DNA of 64,000 nucleotides from Buxus sempervirens (taxonomy: Eukaryota; Streptophyta; Magnoliopsida; Buxales; Buxaceae), in the NCBI GenBank assembly GCA_947561395.2, contig OX387187.1, positions 2,114,976 to 2,178,975 on the forward strand. The letters are read 5' to 3'. The position numbers and the translations under genes are program-made. Shown here in pieces: positions 11,857-22,698 of the stretch. Positions within the stretch are counted from its first letter, which is position 1, and every line of letters starts with the position of its first letter. The notes under the pieces are model-generated. The model had not been told where the DNA came from, did not search any database, and saw nothing but the letters and a program-made list of their open reading frames with translations.

Positions 11857-14170
11857 TGTGAGACACGGGAAAAAATCACCGGGATGATCATCCCTCCGTC
11901 AACACACGGGGCTCAATGTAAAAATTGGGAGAGTCTCCACCATTCAGAATTTTGAGGTGAGAATGGACACCAAAACTTTAAAAATAAGCAAAAAGTGCAA
12001 AAATTCCAATTCTAAGGTAAAAATAACCCTACTTGAAAATCAAATCCAGAGATGGGTAAGGGGATTAGATTATGAACGGGGGAAGGTATTAGGCACCCCT
12101 ATTCACCCATACAATGTGGTTGCCAAGTGTTATTCATGCTAAAAGAAAATAGAAAGCTTGCTAAAAAATCATGAAAAAGGACAAATATATGATATCTTCA
12201 CATGAAAATCCAAATGAATTCCAGATCTTCTTTTATGTTAATATCAATTCTGGAATATCACAAAAAGATGGAAATCACAGCAAAAGTTGCATAGAACCAA
12301 GTTGAAGCAAATTCGGGAAATTTGGTAAAAAGTAAGGCCATTTCTCTTGAAATTAATTAAATCCAATTTTAAATTAAATCAAACCAAATCCATTTGAAAG
12401 ATTAGGGTAAACAATAGTCTCATGCAAAATTTCAATTAATTCCGGTTGAAATCCTAAGAGTTATGGCTCTTTTAAAGTTGCTGCTGGAGAAAATCAAAAG
12501 TGGCAAGTAGGCAAGTTCGGAAAATCACCTAGAAACATCCACTCCATAAAAATCCATGAAATTTGGTGTGATTGAAGTCTGTATGGCCATATTTCGAACG
12601 AAACTAGCCTCATACAAAAATTCATTCGGATGTGCCTTGGGTGGTCTCCCAAACAGGCCCCGAAGATCACAAATTTACCCAGAAAAGTACTGATGAACAG
12701 TTCTGAGTAAATCCGTTACCAATAATTCAAATGGAGTCAAAAAATTATAAAACCAATTGCATTTGAAAATAGACTCATAAAGGAGTGCCCAGAAAAAAAA
12801 ATCATTCGAATTGGACTTAAAACGAACGCATGGCGCTCCGTCGAAATGACAAGTTCCGTATTTAAACCTGAACTGTCCAATCAACTTCGACAGAGAGGTG
12901 TAAAAAATCTGCTTGATAGAAATGAATGCAATTTGGTGGACATAAACTATACAGCCTCACCTTTCCCATGGTTCTAGAAATACTCCAAAATTCATCCGGA
13001 CGATGAAGTTATGAGCGTCCGAAGTAAGGGTACAGTTGCTGTCCAGCTATGCCAGTTTTGAGCAAAACCAATGCAAAACTATGACCAAGTGTGTGTAATT
13101 CGTGCAAAATGAACACAAAACCTTTAAAAATCATTTAAAAACATTCCAGAATTGATTGAGGCCATTTATTTGTGATTTATCACAATGAATGTAATAAATC
13201 CCCAAATGTGAGCCTATCCCGCCAAAATAGCGCTATGTATGTGCAAGTGTCAAAAATCATACAAGATCAATATAACAATATAGCATGCATACATATTCAT
13301 CAAAATAAGGTTCTAAAACAACCTAGGGTTCCGTTCCATTATCGTTTCCCTTTGTTCTCTCTCCCCGTTAAACACGGTTCTTCAAGATAATCATGGGGTA
13401 CTTTGAATATAAAACGGTTTTCAATCATTCAAAAAGGCTTTATGCTACATAGGTTCTAGCACTTGGGTCAATCCCCAGTCTCGTTTCTCCTAGATCCCGC
13501 CTTCAGGTTTTACGGCTAGGGGGAGTCTCGAGATACTTTGAGCTGGGGAAGGGTTTTCACACACACAAAAAGGCCTTATTCTACAGAAAGGTAGAAGAAG
13601 AGATCTAGATCTAGAAATGTAAAAACAGAAAATAAAAGAAAAGTTTAAGGCTTACCTGGGTTCTGGAAGCGATCCCGCGGCGGTTTCCCTTTTCTCTTGG
13701 AGCTCTTCTTGGCAAGAATTCAAAGCAAGAGTTAATGGCCATTTGCTTAAGGAGGAGCCTCCTATTTATAGGCAAAGGCTAGGGTTAGGGTTGGTGAGAA
13801 TGGTAGACATAACATAATGTCTATAGCCCACCAACCTTAACCCTAAGGCTATTTCCGAGATTTCCCCTCATTTAATGAGGGACATGATGGTAAAAGTGAA
13901 AAGCTCTCAGAAAACCCTAATTTTGAGCAAAAATTATGTATCCGGTATATCAGACCGGATACACAAGGACCTTAAGGTATCTGGTATATAATACCGGATA
14001 CACTAAAGCCTTCTTGTATTCGGTATGCTTCACCGGATACAAAGAGGAGTACTTGTATCCGGCCTAAGTTGCCGGATACAGGTAAAAACTTATTTTCTTC
14101 AATTTTGTGCTGGCTTTCAAGGAGATAATGATTTTTGATCATTTTGACAGTGCAATTTGGGGTGTCTACA
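11857..14170 (-). mobile_element. 3' LTR of E2 (family A)
   Basis: This 2314-bp partner of the LTR at 32510-34799 has the same palindrome phase (13937, 13976, 14015, 14054) and a TATA box at 13761-13772 (minus). Most of the differences I saw between the two LTRs in the final 430 bp are C/T or G/A changes, as expected from decay of methylated cytosines. Confidence 0.93.
13937..14080 (-). repeat. Palindrome array in the 3' LTR of E2, 39-bp phase
   Basis: Starts at 13937, 13976, 14015 and 14054, the same phase as the 5' LTR, with several arm substitutions of the C-to-T kind. Confidence 0.9.
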
Positions 14171-14185
14171 AGTGCCCCTCTTTGC
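14171..14185 (-). promoter_or_regulatory. Polypurine tract of E2
   Basis: On the minus strand GCAAAGAGGGGCACT lies immediately before the 3' LTR start TGTAGACACC. Its position and base composition fit the plus-strand primer. Confidence 0.87.
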
Positions 14186-14731
14186 GGGAGCTGCGAAGCA
14201 GTGAGCTGCAAAGATTAGATAAGCCCAAATTGCACTCCCTTAAGCATGATTTGCTTGATTCAATTCAATTTTGTAAAGAACAATTTTTGGGTGAAGATTT
14301 GCCAAAAAGCACTAACTTTAAGGGGGAATTTCTCCAAGAATTCTTAAATTCCACTGAGCTTTCGTGGCTATGAAGTGGATTTTAAGCCCGAAAATAGGAT
14401 TTCTTGAAAACTGATTTTTTATCAAACCAAGTTGAAAATTGAGTGGGTATCTTCCTTTTTGACCAGTACATTTCCCAAAGTTGTCCTAAATTCCATTGAG
14501 CTCTCGTGGCTGTGATGTGGATTTTAAGGCAAAAATAGGATTTTGTGAGAAAATAGTGAATTTTGCAGTGCATTTTTTGCTCTTTTTTTTCTCTTTTTTT
14601 CTTTTTCTTTTTTTTCTTTTTTTTTCTTTTTCCTTTTTTCTTTTTTTTTCTTTTTTCCTTTTCTTTTTTTCCTTTTTTAATTTCTTTTTCTCTTTTTTCC
14701 CTCTTTTTTTCTTTTTTTTTTCTTTTTCTTT
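14186..14731. other. E2 3' region between polypurine tract and antisense promoter
   Basis: Two copies of a segment ending TCCATTGAGCTCTCGTGGC or TCCACTGAGCTTTCGTGGC (near 14350 and 14490, about 140 bp apart) form a short direct repeat. They are followed by a long T/C-rich tract (14578-14730). No gene is supported. Confidence 0.6.
14578..14730. repeat. Low-complexity T-rich (TTTTC)n tract
   Basis: About 150 bp of T runs broken by single C. It lies directly upstream of the palindromes and TATA box of antisense gene 1. Such poly(dT) tracts disfavour nucleosomes and may help promoter opening. Confidence 0.9.
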
Positions 14732-14810
14732 TGTATCCGGTGTAGGGTACCGGATAAGGCAGGGCTCGTGTGTATCCGGCCTAATTCACCGGATACACAC
14801 AGCTTTATAA
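14732..14810 (+). promoter_or_regulatory. Promoter module of E2 antisense gene 1: two palindromes plus TATA box
   Basis: TGTATCCGG-headed palindromes start at 14732 and 14771, exactly 39 bp apart. The second ends about 5 bp before the TATA box CTTTATAA (14803-14810). The downstream GC-rich GTCGCGCGCGACCGCGAC segment is also present, in altered form, upstream of the E3 homologue (about 61940-61965, minus). Confidence 0.75.
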
Positions 14811-17800
14811 GTCGCGCGCGACCGCGACTTTTCACATTCTTTTCTTCCTTCTCCGTTTGCAAATCCCGGCTACATCTCTTTCCTTCTTCGACGACCGACG
14901 ATCCTCCTTCCTTCTCCGGTCATTTCCGACGAGTCCTAGAGCTCCGACGACCCTCCATTGACTCCGGCGACTTGGATTGGCCGCTGCGACCAAGTCCTGG
15001 TTTGGTACTTTGGTTTTTCGCTCGTCTCCAATTGATTGCCGACTTCAACCAGCACCGGCGACTCGGGCATTCGTGCTTCCTTGCTCTTGCTTACCGCAAC
15101 CAACTTCTTGCTTCCAATTCCAAGTAAGTCTTTGAATGTTCAATCATGCTCCAGTTGTCGATTGCCACAATTTCGGACTATGTATTGACTTGAATTGAGC
15201 ATGATATAGATGCCAACTTTCTACATCTGTAGTGATCAATGCACGATTGAAAATGGCTTTGTTGATGTTTGCCTATGACTAAGACCCCGATGGATTGATA
15301 TCATGCTGTTGCTTGACTTCTACATTGATCCTGTCAGTTTTTTTTTGAATTGTCTGTCAGTGGAATCCGAATTGTCTGGTTTTTTGAATGATTTGCTGCT
15401 AATGCCATGCTATAATTTTTCTTGCATTTGGATTTTCATGCCATGCTGCAATTGAACCATGCTGCATTTTTGATGGGAATTCTGCTTTTTATATCACTCT
15501 TGTAATTGGGCGTTGCAATTGAATTATGCTATCACTTTCTCCTTGACTGGAATCCTGCTTATTGCAACTGAACCATGCTGTGATTTTTCTTTTACTGGAA
15601 TTCTGCCTGTTGCAACTGAACCATGCTGTGGTTTTCCTCTGACTGGAATTCTGATTCTTGTATTTCGCAATTTTCCATTGATCCCCTTCACAAGCTATGA
15701 CTTATTCCTTTCCCTCAATTTGCTTCAGTGGTAGTACACTTTTGATTAATGTGTTGCTCCACTTGTCTGAACACTTCCATGATTGGCCATTGGGACTTCA
15801 TCCCTATGTAGGAGACCTGAAATAGGTTTGCAGATATTAGGATTTCAGGACAAAAGTTTAGCATCAGATTCCATAAACTAGAAATACCAACTTCTTAAGA
15901 AGACTTTGAACCAAAACAGATAATAGAATTGAAGTAAGCTTCCTTTAAGACCCACAGAAGAAAAAATCATGTAAGATCCCTGATGAACTGAATCTTAAAG
16001 CAAGTTTTAAAATTTTTGGTAAACCTGTACTGAAACTCAGAAGATACTTCCCTGTGTAGATGGCTAGGAGTCGTTCCCGAGTTAGAGAGGAGGCTGATCC
16101 TGCTGATCAGCCCTCCACTTCGCGGGCTCGAGTAGAGGCAAGTTCTAGCGCTTCCCTTTCGGAGCCGCTAGCTGATTCCAAAGAGAGCTCTGCTGAGGTA
16201 GTCCTTCAAGTTCTTCTCTTCCCTCATTCTATTTCCTTCCTATACAACCTTTATATTTTCCTTTTTGGATTTTAGCCCGTGGTTGCTCCTGCTCGAGGTC
16301 GGGGTAGAGGTCGAGGCAGAGTTCATGATCAGGCCCTCGAGGGTGAGAGAGGCCGTGGCAGAGGCCGAGGCAGAGCCAGAGATGCGGCTCAGGATGGTGT
16401 TGCCGTAGCCTTGTTAGGGGTTTCTAAGGAGCTGAGAGCATTTGTTCATGATACAGAGCTCTTCAGTGGCTTGGATAGCCACCCCTCCATGTGCATCAGG
16501 GTAGATGTGCCTCTTCCATATCACTCCTCCCATTTGCGAGGCAGTTGGGGGAGATTCAGTGAGTTGGCACAGTCTCTTTCTCCGGCACTCAGACGCGAGT
16601 TTGGGAGGTGCCATTTGGATCATTTTCTTAGCATCCCATCGTTTAGAGCCGACCGTCCACTTATTTTTGCTATGATGGAGAGATATTTCCCGGAGACGCA
16701 GTCCTTCCATCTACCGGACGTGGAGCTAGGGATCCGTCCCTCTGACTTCGTGATGATTACTGGTATTCCTCTGACGAGGCTGACTATCGTTCTGGATCGG
16801 CCTTCCACGGAGGACATCGGCCTTCTCTTGGGATATCAGGCCCTGCCTCCTGCTGCTTGGGATGGGCGGAGTGGCCGTCTCTCTATTAGTTGGCTGCGGG
16901 AGAGCCTGGCTCGACATTTTGAGGGAAGACATGCGACCGTCGCTGTGGAGGATGCAGCCTTTGTTCCCATCTTTCGACATGTATTTTTGCTGCTGCTCGG
17001 GAGCTGCTTCTTCCCGGAGGATACGACTAGTGTCAGCCCGCTCTTCTTGGACGCCTTGCGAGATTTTCATCAGACCCGCCAGCTAGCATGGGGTTGGCTC
17101 ATCTATGGGACCATCCTAGCCGGGTTGTGCCGAGCGGTTCGAGGCCTGGCATCCCCGAGAGGTGATGGAGTCAACAGCCGGTTCTTTTGGCAGATTCTGC
17201 AGGTATTGAATTCATCTGTCTGGTTTAATCCCTTATACTTTATTTTCTTTATCTCTGACTGATTTTTCTTTTGCTAGGTGTTCATGTACACCTATATGAC
17301 TTTCTTCCGCCCATCCCCGGTACCTGAGGTCGCGGATTTCCCTGTGGCTTTACGGTGGTCGGCTCAGGTCCGAGATGCTGATAGGAGTTAGCCTCGTACT
17401 GCTCGGGTGCACTTGGACCGCGCCTGACGATCCAATGTAAATTCTTTGCCTTTTCCCTTTTGTTTCTTTTCCTGCACCTTGACTGTATATGACTATTTTT
17501 CTTCCTTGCAGCTCCTCTTGGCACGCTTTGATGACGTGGATGTCGGAGTGGCCCGTGAGATGGCTATACAGGACGCCTTTGATAGAGATCAGCGACGTCA
17601 GCCCTACCAGTGCTTCCTTGGGAGGCTTGGTAGGGTGATGTACTTGGGAGAGCGCCTGTACTACCAGCACACCGGCGTACTTCGTATCCTTGTTCCCCCT
17701 CCTCCTGTGGGTCCCGATACACTCCTACCGGGCTTTGATGTGGATCAGTTCGATCATTTCCATGATGCAGAGGGGCTCACAGTAGCTGGGGATTACGACG

Positions 17801-18647
17801 AGTGGATCCAGAGAGTATCCATGAGGACACTATGAGTCTTGTAATCTTCAAATTTTCATCCACTTTTCTTCCCTTCTATATTTCTGACCCCAATTCTGTT
17901 CTTGTTGGCAGGTACACGAGCTGAATACTATCCGGGACCGGTTCGAGAGTCAGCGGGCCGTGATCGATGATATGATCGCCGAGCATGATGCGGTCGTGGC
18001 CCAGAGGGATGCCCGGATCAGGGAGCTGGAGGCCCTAGTTGCTGAGCTCCAGGCTAGACAGGTATCTGGTCTTCTTATAATTTCACATCTTTAATTTTCC
18101 TGTTTCTGCTATTCTGATATGCTTGTTTGACTTGTGTAGGGCCCGGTCCCTGATGACGCTGCTTACGAGCCAGCTCCTCCGGCTCCTGATCTATCTCCGG
18201 TTCGGGGTGCTGATCCTGTGGATGTCCCCGTTGCTGACCCGGTTGAGCCGGATCCTCCTGTTCCTGCTGCAGATATTCCTGGTATGCTCTCTTTTAATTT
18301 TTCCCTCTTTGGTTCCTCTTTATATCTCAATTTTCTGATTTTTTTCTATTGTCCCAGATACTTCTGCTCCTGGCCCTTCTTCTGATGCTGCTGGGCCTTC
18401 TGGATCTGCGGGTCCAGTCGAGCCTGCTCGTGCTAAGCCCGAGACATCTTCTCCAAATTCTGCTCCTGCTCCGCCCCCAGACCTCGAGGAGTATTGCTTG
18501 GAGTATCAGATCCAGCAAGTTGTGGGCTGGCTTCCTCGTCATGCTGCCAAGCGTATTCTGGCCTACTCTAGGGGTCGATCGCTTCGAAGGAGAGGCCGTA
18601 GAGGTGGACGCGGCCAAGGACGCGGGGATGATCCTGCACAGGACTAG
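14811..18647 (+). CDS. E2 antisense gene 1: Arg/Gly-rich plant mobile domain protein
   Basis: The gene runs opposite to gag-pol. A CT-rich 5' UTR (to 15123) is followed by an apparent 936-bp intron (GTAAGT at 15124, AG at 16059). The ATG at 16060 lies exactly after the acceptor. The start MARSRSRVREE leads into a Ser/Ala-rich part, then RGRGRGRGR and similar Arg/Gly repeats. The plant mobile domain (about 16400-17300) has SFHLPDVELGIRPSDF and MITGIPL, the family's recognisable core. Further segments separated by GT-AG intron-like gaps of about 75 bp follow; a coiled coil lies near 17.93-18.06 kb and a basic RRRGRRGGRGQGRG tail ends at the stop (18645-18647). PMD proteins include the nuclear MAIN/MAIL1 family and are known cargo of plant transposons. 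The role here is unknown. It is part of the fossil element, and the E3 homologue is at 60373-57573. Confidence 0.8.
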
Positions 18648-18840
18648 TAGATTAGGATTTTTTCCATGTATTTATACCACACCTTGTATAGAAAAACTTG
18701 CATATATATAAGAAAATATTTTTATTCATTCTATCTTGTGTTGCACTTCTTTTCTTTTCAATTTTATGCAATTATGACTTGTACACAGGTAAAAAATTCG
18801 GATTTTCCATCCTTTGCTCTTTTTTTTTGCTGTTTTTCTT
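18648..18840 (+). other. Spacer between the two E2 antisense genes
   Basis: AT-rich sequence between the stop of gene 1 and the palindromes of gene 2. It would hold the 3' end of the first transcript. No clear single signal is identified. Confidence 0.5.
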
Positions 18841-19003
18841 TGTATCCGGCATATCAGACCGGATATACTGAGTTTTATTTGTATCCGGTATAATATACCG
18901 GATACACTAAAAAGCCTTTGTATCCGGCATTATTCACCGGATATGAAGAGAATGCCTTGTATCCGGTTTGATATACCGGATACTTTAAAACATGCTATAA
19001 ATG
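18841..19003 (+). promoter_or_regulatory. Promoter module of E2 antisense gene 2: four palindromes plus TATA box
   Basis: Palindromes start at 18841, 18880, 18919 and 18958, an exact 39-bp phase. The last ends about 10 bp before the TATA box CTATAAATG (18995). This is the same arrangement as in the E2 LTRs and the E1/family B LTRs. Confidence 0.8.
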
Positions 19004-19111
19004 CAACCAGCATCGGGATTTGCACATTTTTTATGAGTTTTTGAGTTTAGAAACCCCTTTTCCGCCTTTTTCTTTCTCTCCTTGAGTTCTAGCTTGCTCC
19101 CATCAACTCCA

Positions 19112-20842
19112 ATGGAATCCGGATCATCTTCTGCCCCATTATTGTCTGTCCACACTGTCTCCCCTACAAAACAACCTTTTAGATCAAAACCACCAAATCT
19201 CACTAGGTACAACCCTGTGGATTCCTTTTACACAAGATGGGTTAACTCTATGACTCTTGATGAGGAGAGGAGATGGGATTCCACTAATCTAGGCCACACC
19301 CTGCTCATTCCAAAGGTTCCCTTCAAGTGGGAGATTATAGAGGCCATGATTGGTCATTGGGTTCCCGACCTCAACTTGTTCCGTTTTGGGAACCATGAGA
19401 TGACCCCAACCATTGAGGAGGTGGAAACCATCCTGGGCTTGAGGTTTGATGAAAAGGTGGTGAATCCACCTCTTAGGCCCAGCTACAAAAGGAGGCTTCT
19501 ACTTTCTGGGCATAGGGAAGAAGGACTTAGGAGATTCTGACACCCTATTGACCTTGTCTAAGTCTTTTTTAATTGAGAAGCTTTTGAGAGGGGAAAATAA
19601 GGATGCCCGGTTCAACGCCTTGACCCTGATAGTGGTCAACCAGCTACTTTTCCCACAAGATGATGACAAGGTGGACTTGGCCCTGATCTCAGTGATATGC
19701 CAGGTTAGGGAGCGGGAGAGGTTGGCCCCTATGATTTTGGCTGGGATGTATCAGGCCTTGACTGATTGCTACAATAGGAAGTCGAAACGCTTCCTAGCAT
19801 GTGCCCAAATCCTGCTGGTAAAAAAAAAAATTTTTTTTCTGTTTTTTTTTTGTTTTTGCTTCTTTGCCTTTTTTTTTTTTTTGCTTTTTTGCTTTTTTCT
19901 TGCTTTTTTTCTTTTACAATGTGCTGATATATCTCTCTTCCTTTGCAGATTTGGCTACTTGATCATCTGAGTCAAATTGAGGAAATCAATCGACACTTCT
20001 TCCCGAGCTTGAAAGTCCCCATCTTGATGAGCAACCGGGGGTGTCCCGATATTCCAGGGGGCAAACAGGGTTGGTTCACTTTCTTGGATTCACTCCAGGA
20101 TGACCAGGTGAGATGGCCTAGTACTTATCAACCCAATGCAGAGACTGTGATTAGCTTCCAAGACCGCAACTTTCTGATTCTAGCTGGCCTGTGACATGCA
20201 GTGCTTTATCTTCCTTTGCGGGTCTTTCGCCAGTTTAGAGCGACCCAGGGGATTATAATCCCAGGTGGGTATGAGGATCATCTTGGGCCTCTCTCTCCAG
20301 CTACCATGAAGCTGAATGCCTGGTTGATGAGGGAGTGGTCATATGTTCGCTTCATGCGTAGCCCCGTCTTCTCAGAAGCCCATGTGAAGGACTATCTCTT
20401 CTGGATCAGGGAGCAGATACAGAGTCAGGCTTCAGTACCTGAAGATCCTCCTGCAGTCTTGGCTCCTACTTATGAGGATATTTTAGAGTCTGAGAGAGCT
20501 TCCCACAAGCGACTTCAGCAGATATGGGTACGAGAGGCCCAGGAGCTTAGGATACGGGGCCTTGACATGGAGAGGCAACTTGCAGAGCAGATATCTCGCC
20601 GTCTGGCTATGGAGAAGCAACTTGAGGAGCATAGGCAGGCCCGCTGTCTTGAAGTCCGAGCACTGAGGCAGAAGCACCAGGATGCTTTAGCCGACCTTAG
20701 GAGCATGCGGATTAGGCAGACTCTTTCAGATGAGGTCATTTCCTTCTTGAGTGATCCCGCTGCAGAGGGGGCTTCTAGAGTTATTGCAGCTCAGGCAACT
20801 CGGATTCGGGAGCTTGAGGAGCGGCTAGGAGACAGAGATTAG
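19112..20842 (+). CDS. E2 antisense gene 2: DUF7745-like retroelement-linked protein with coiled coil
   Basis: The start MESGSSSAP is at 19112, preceded by a TATA box about 110 bp upstream. The N-terminal half contains FKWEIIEAMIGHWVPDLN, LFRFGNHEMTPTIEEVETIL and LTLIVVNQLLFP, a pattern of plant retroelement-linked proteins related to PMD and usually labelled DUF7745; this family name is from memory. An intron-like gap rich in T (19818-19948, GT to AG) has a counterpart in E3 (56379-56293). The C-terminal part (about 20480-20842) is a long Glu/Arg/Gln-rich coiled coil ending RIRELEERLGDRD. It is broken at few places. No function is known; dimerisation through the coiled coil is likely. It is convergent with E2 integrase. 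Confidence 0.75.
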
Positions 20843-21768
20843 CCTTATTTCCTACACACATTTTTTTCTTTTTTCCTACCTTTGTACAAAAGCAAACTCC
20901 AATAGTGGAAAGACAAAGGATTTAATTCAAAATAAAATTTTTATATTATTAGCCTCAGAATGCTCAGATGCTTGTAAAAACAAAGGTTTTATGAAAAGTA
21001 TTTGATTTATCATCACTGGCCAAAGTATAGTTTTTCCTTTTTATATTTTTTATATTTTATATTTTTATTTTTTGAAATTTGGTCCACGCCTTTAATCACC
21101 TATAATTAAAGGAATTAAAACCAGGTTAAACAATGAAAAGGGTAGTCCAAAAATAATGAGGGATCAGAACCGTCAATCTTAGGACCTTTAGAGTCATCCC
21201 CAAATGCCAAAACTGACCCCATTCTGCTCATGCCGATTTTGCTTCAAGCTTAGATCTCTATGATCAACTCAACCTTTGATTTTTTTTATTCTTTCTTGCC
21301 AATATTGCCCATAGCGCCAGTTACGGTTTTCACTAGGGCCGGCTTCTGCATTCCGTCATCACCAGTTTTACTCTAAAATTTGAATGAACATACTAAGATC
21401 CCCGAGGGCTTAGAAATAGGACGAAACAAAGGCTAGGCTCGGTTTATGAAAGAAAAGGTATTAAAGGCTCAAAAATTTTCAAATGTGGAAATAGGTCAAC
21501 CGGACTTACAGTTGTGATGAATTTAATCCTTTTTCCCCAAATAGCCTTCTTTGCGTCTTTTTTCACACTTGGATTTCATTTGCCATTTTTCATTGCTTTT
21601 CCTTTTTTTTTTCTCAACTTTGCCCTAATTGATTTTGCCCCAATTTGACTGTAAATCCGGTTTGGGTTTATCAAAGAAACGAACCAGCTCAATTTGGCTA
21701 GACTAGGGATTCAAATTTTGAAGGAAATAAAGAAAAATGGCCTCGGATCATTTCCTAGAAATATTCAC
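20843..21768. other. Intergenic region between convergent E2 integrase and antisense gene 2
   Basis: AT-rich and non-coding. It contains the conserved block at 21301-21440 that is also found after integrase in E1 and E3. Its place between two converging genes would suit a 3'-end or terminator function; that is inference. Confidence 0.65.
21301..21440 (-). other. Conserved post-integrase block (E2 copy)
   Basis: On the minus strand this block contains TTTCGTCCTAT, CTAAGCCCTCGG, GATGACGGAAT and GCCCTAGTGAAAACCGTAAC in that order. The E3 copy is at 54691-54830; a weaker E1 copy is at 37482-37625. Confidence 0.75.
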
Positions 21769-22656
21769 TCAAGGAAAATACCTTTTTACTGCATCGGAGT
21801 TAATTGGCTCAGGAAAATCTGACCCATCCATTTCTGCTAAGATGAGTGCACCCCCTGACAGGACCTTCTTGACGACATAAGGCCCTTCCCAATTGGGCTT
21901 GAACTTACCACGAGGGTCTTCCAAAAATGGTAGAATTTTCTTTAGAACTAGGTTTCCTTCTTGGAAAGTTCTGGACCTCACTTTCTTATTGTAGGCCCGG
22001 GCCATTCTCCTCTGGTACAATTGGCCATGACATAGTGCTTTCAATCGCTTCTCTTCTATTAGGTTGAGTTGATCATGTCATGACTGTACCCATTCGGCTT
22101 CTTCCAGTTCTGCTTCCATGAACACTCTGAGTGATGGGATTTCTACTTTCACTGGCAAGACTGCTTCCATCCCATAGACTAGGGAATACGGGGTTGCCCC
22201 AGTGGAAGTCCGGATTGAGGTTCTGTAGGCATGTAGAGCAAGTGGCAGCATTTCGTGCCAATCCTTGTAGCTTACTTCCATATTTTGAATGATTTTCTTT
22301 ATATTCTTGTTTACTGCTTCCACTGCCCCATTCATCTTTGGCTTGTATGGAGCTGACTTCTGGTGGGTGATCTGAAACTGCTCACACATCTTCTTCATGT
22401 CCTTGTTCTTAATATTTGAAGCATTGTCTGATACTATGGCACTTGGCAGTCCATAGCGACAAATGATATTGTGCTTCAAAAATTTAATGACATGGTTGCT
22501 TGTGATGTTTGCATATGATGCTGCTTCCACCCATTTAGTGAAGTAATCAATTGCCACCAGGATGAATCTGTGCCCGTTCGATGCCTTAGGGGAGATCATG
22601 CCAATAACATCTATGCCCCACATAGAGAAGGGCCATGGGGACGTCATGTTGTGCAA
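21769..22656 (-). pseudogene. int: E2 integrase core and C-terminal domain
   Basis: The core piece (22078-22656) contains WGIDVIG, AIVSDNASN and MNGAVEAVNKN, the three acidic positions of the D,D(35)E triad, and HAYRTSIRTSTGATPYSLVYG. The C-terminal piece (21769-22044) has FKPNWEGPYVVKKV and ends DAVKRYFP. No chromodomain is present. It is broken at few places and closely matches E3 integrase. Its 3' end faces the antisense gene ending at 20842 (convergent arrangement). Confidence 0.88.
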
Positions 22657-22698
22657 CTCACCCGGGGGTGCATGCTTATTATCTGCATAGATTTGACA

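Noticed and set aside
13937-14080. Miniature inverted-repeat transposons (MITEs) as source of the palindromes
   Set aside because: Units are only 27 nt, strictly phased, without target duplications and repeated at promoters; this does not fit MITE insertion.
14496-14810. Phe-rich frames across the T-rich tract
   Set aside because: Pure product of (TTTTC)n low complexity.
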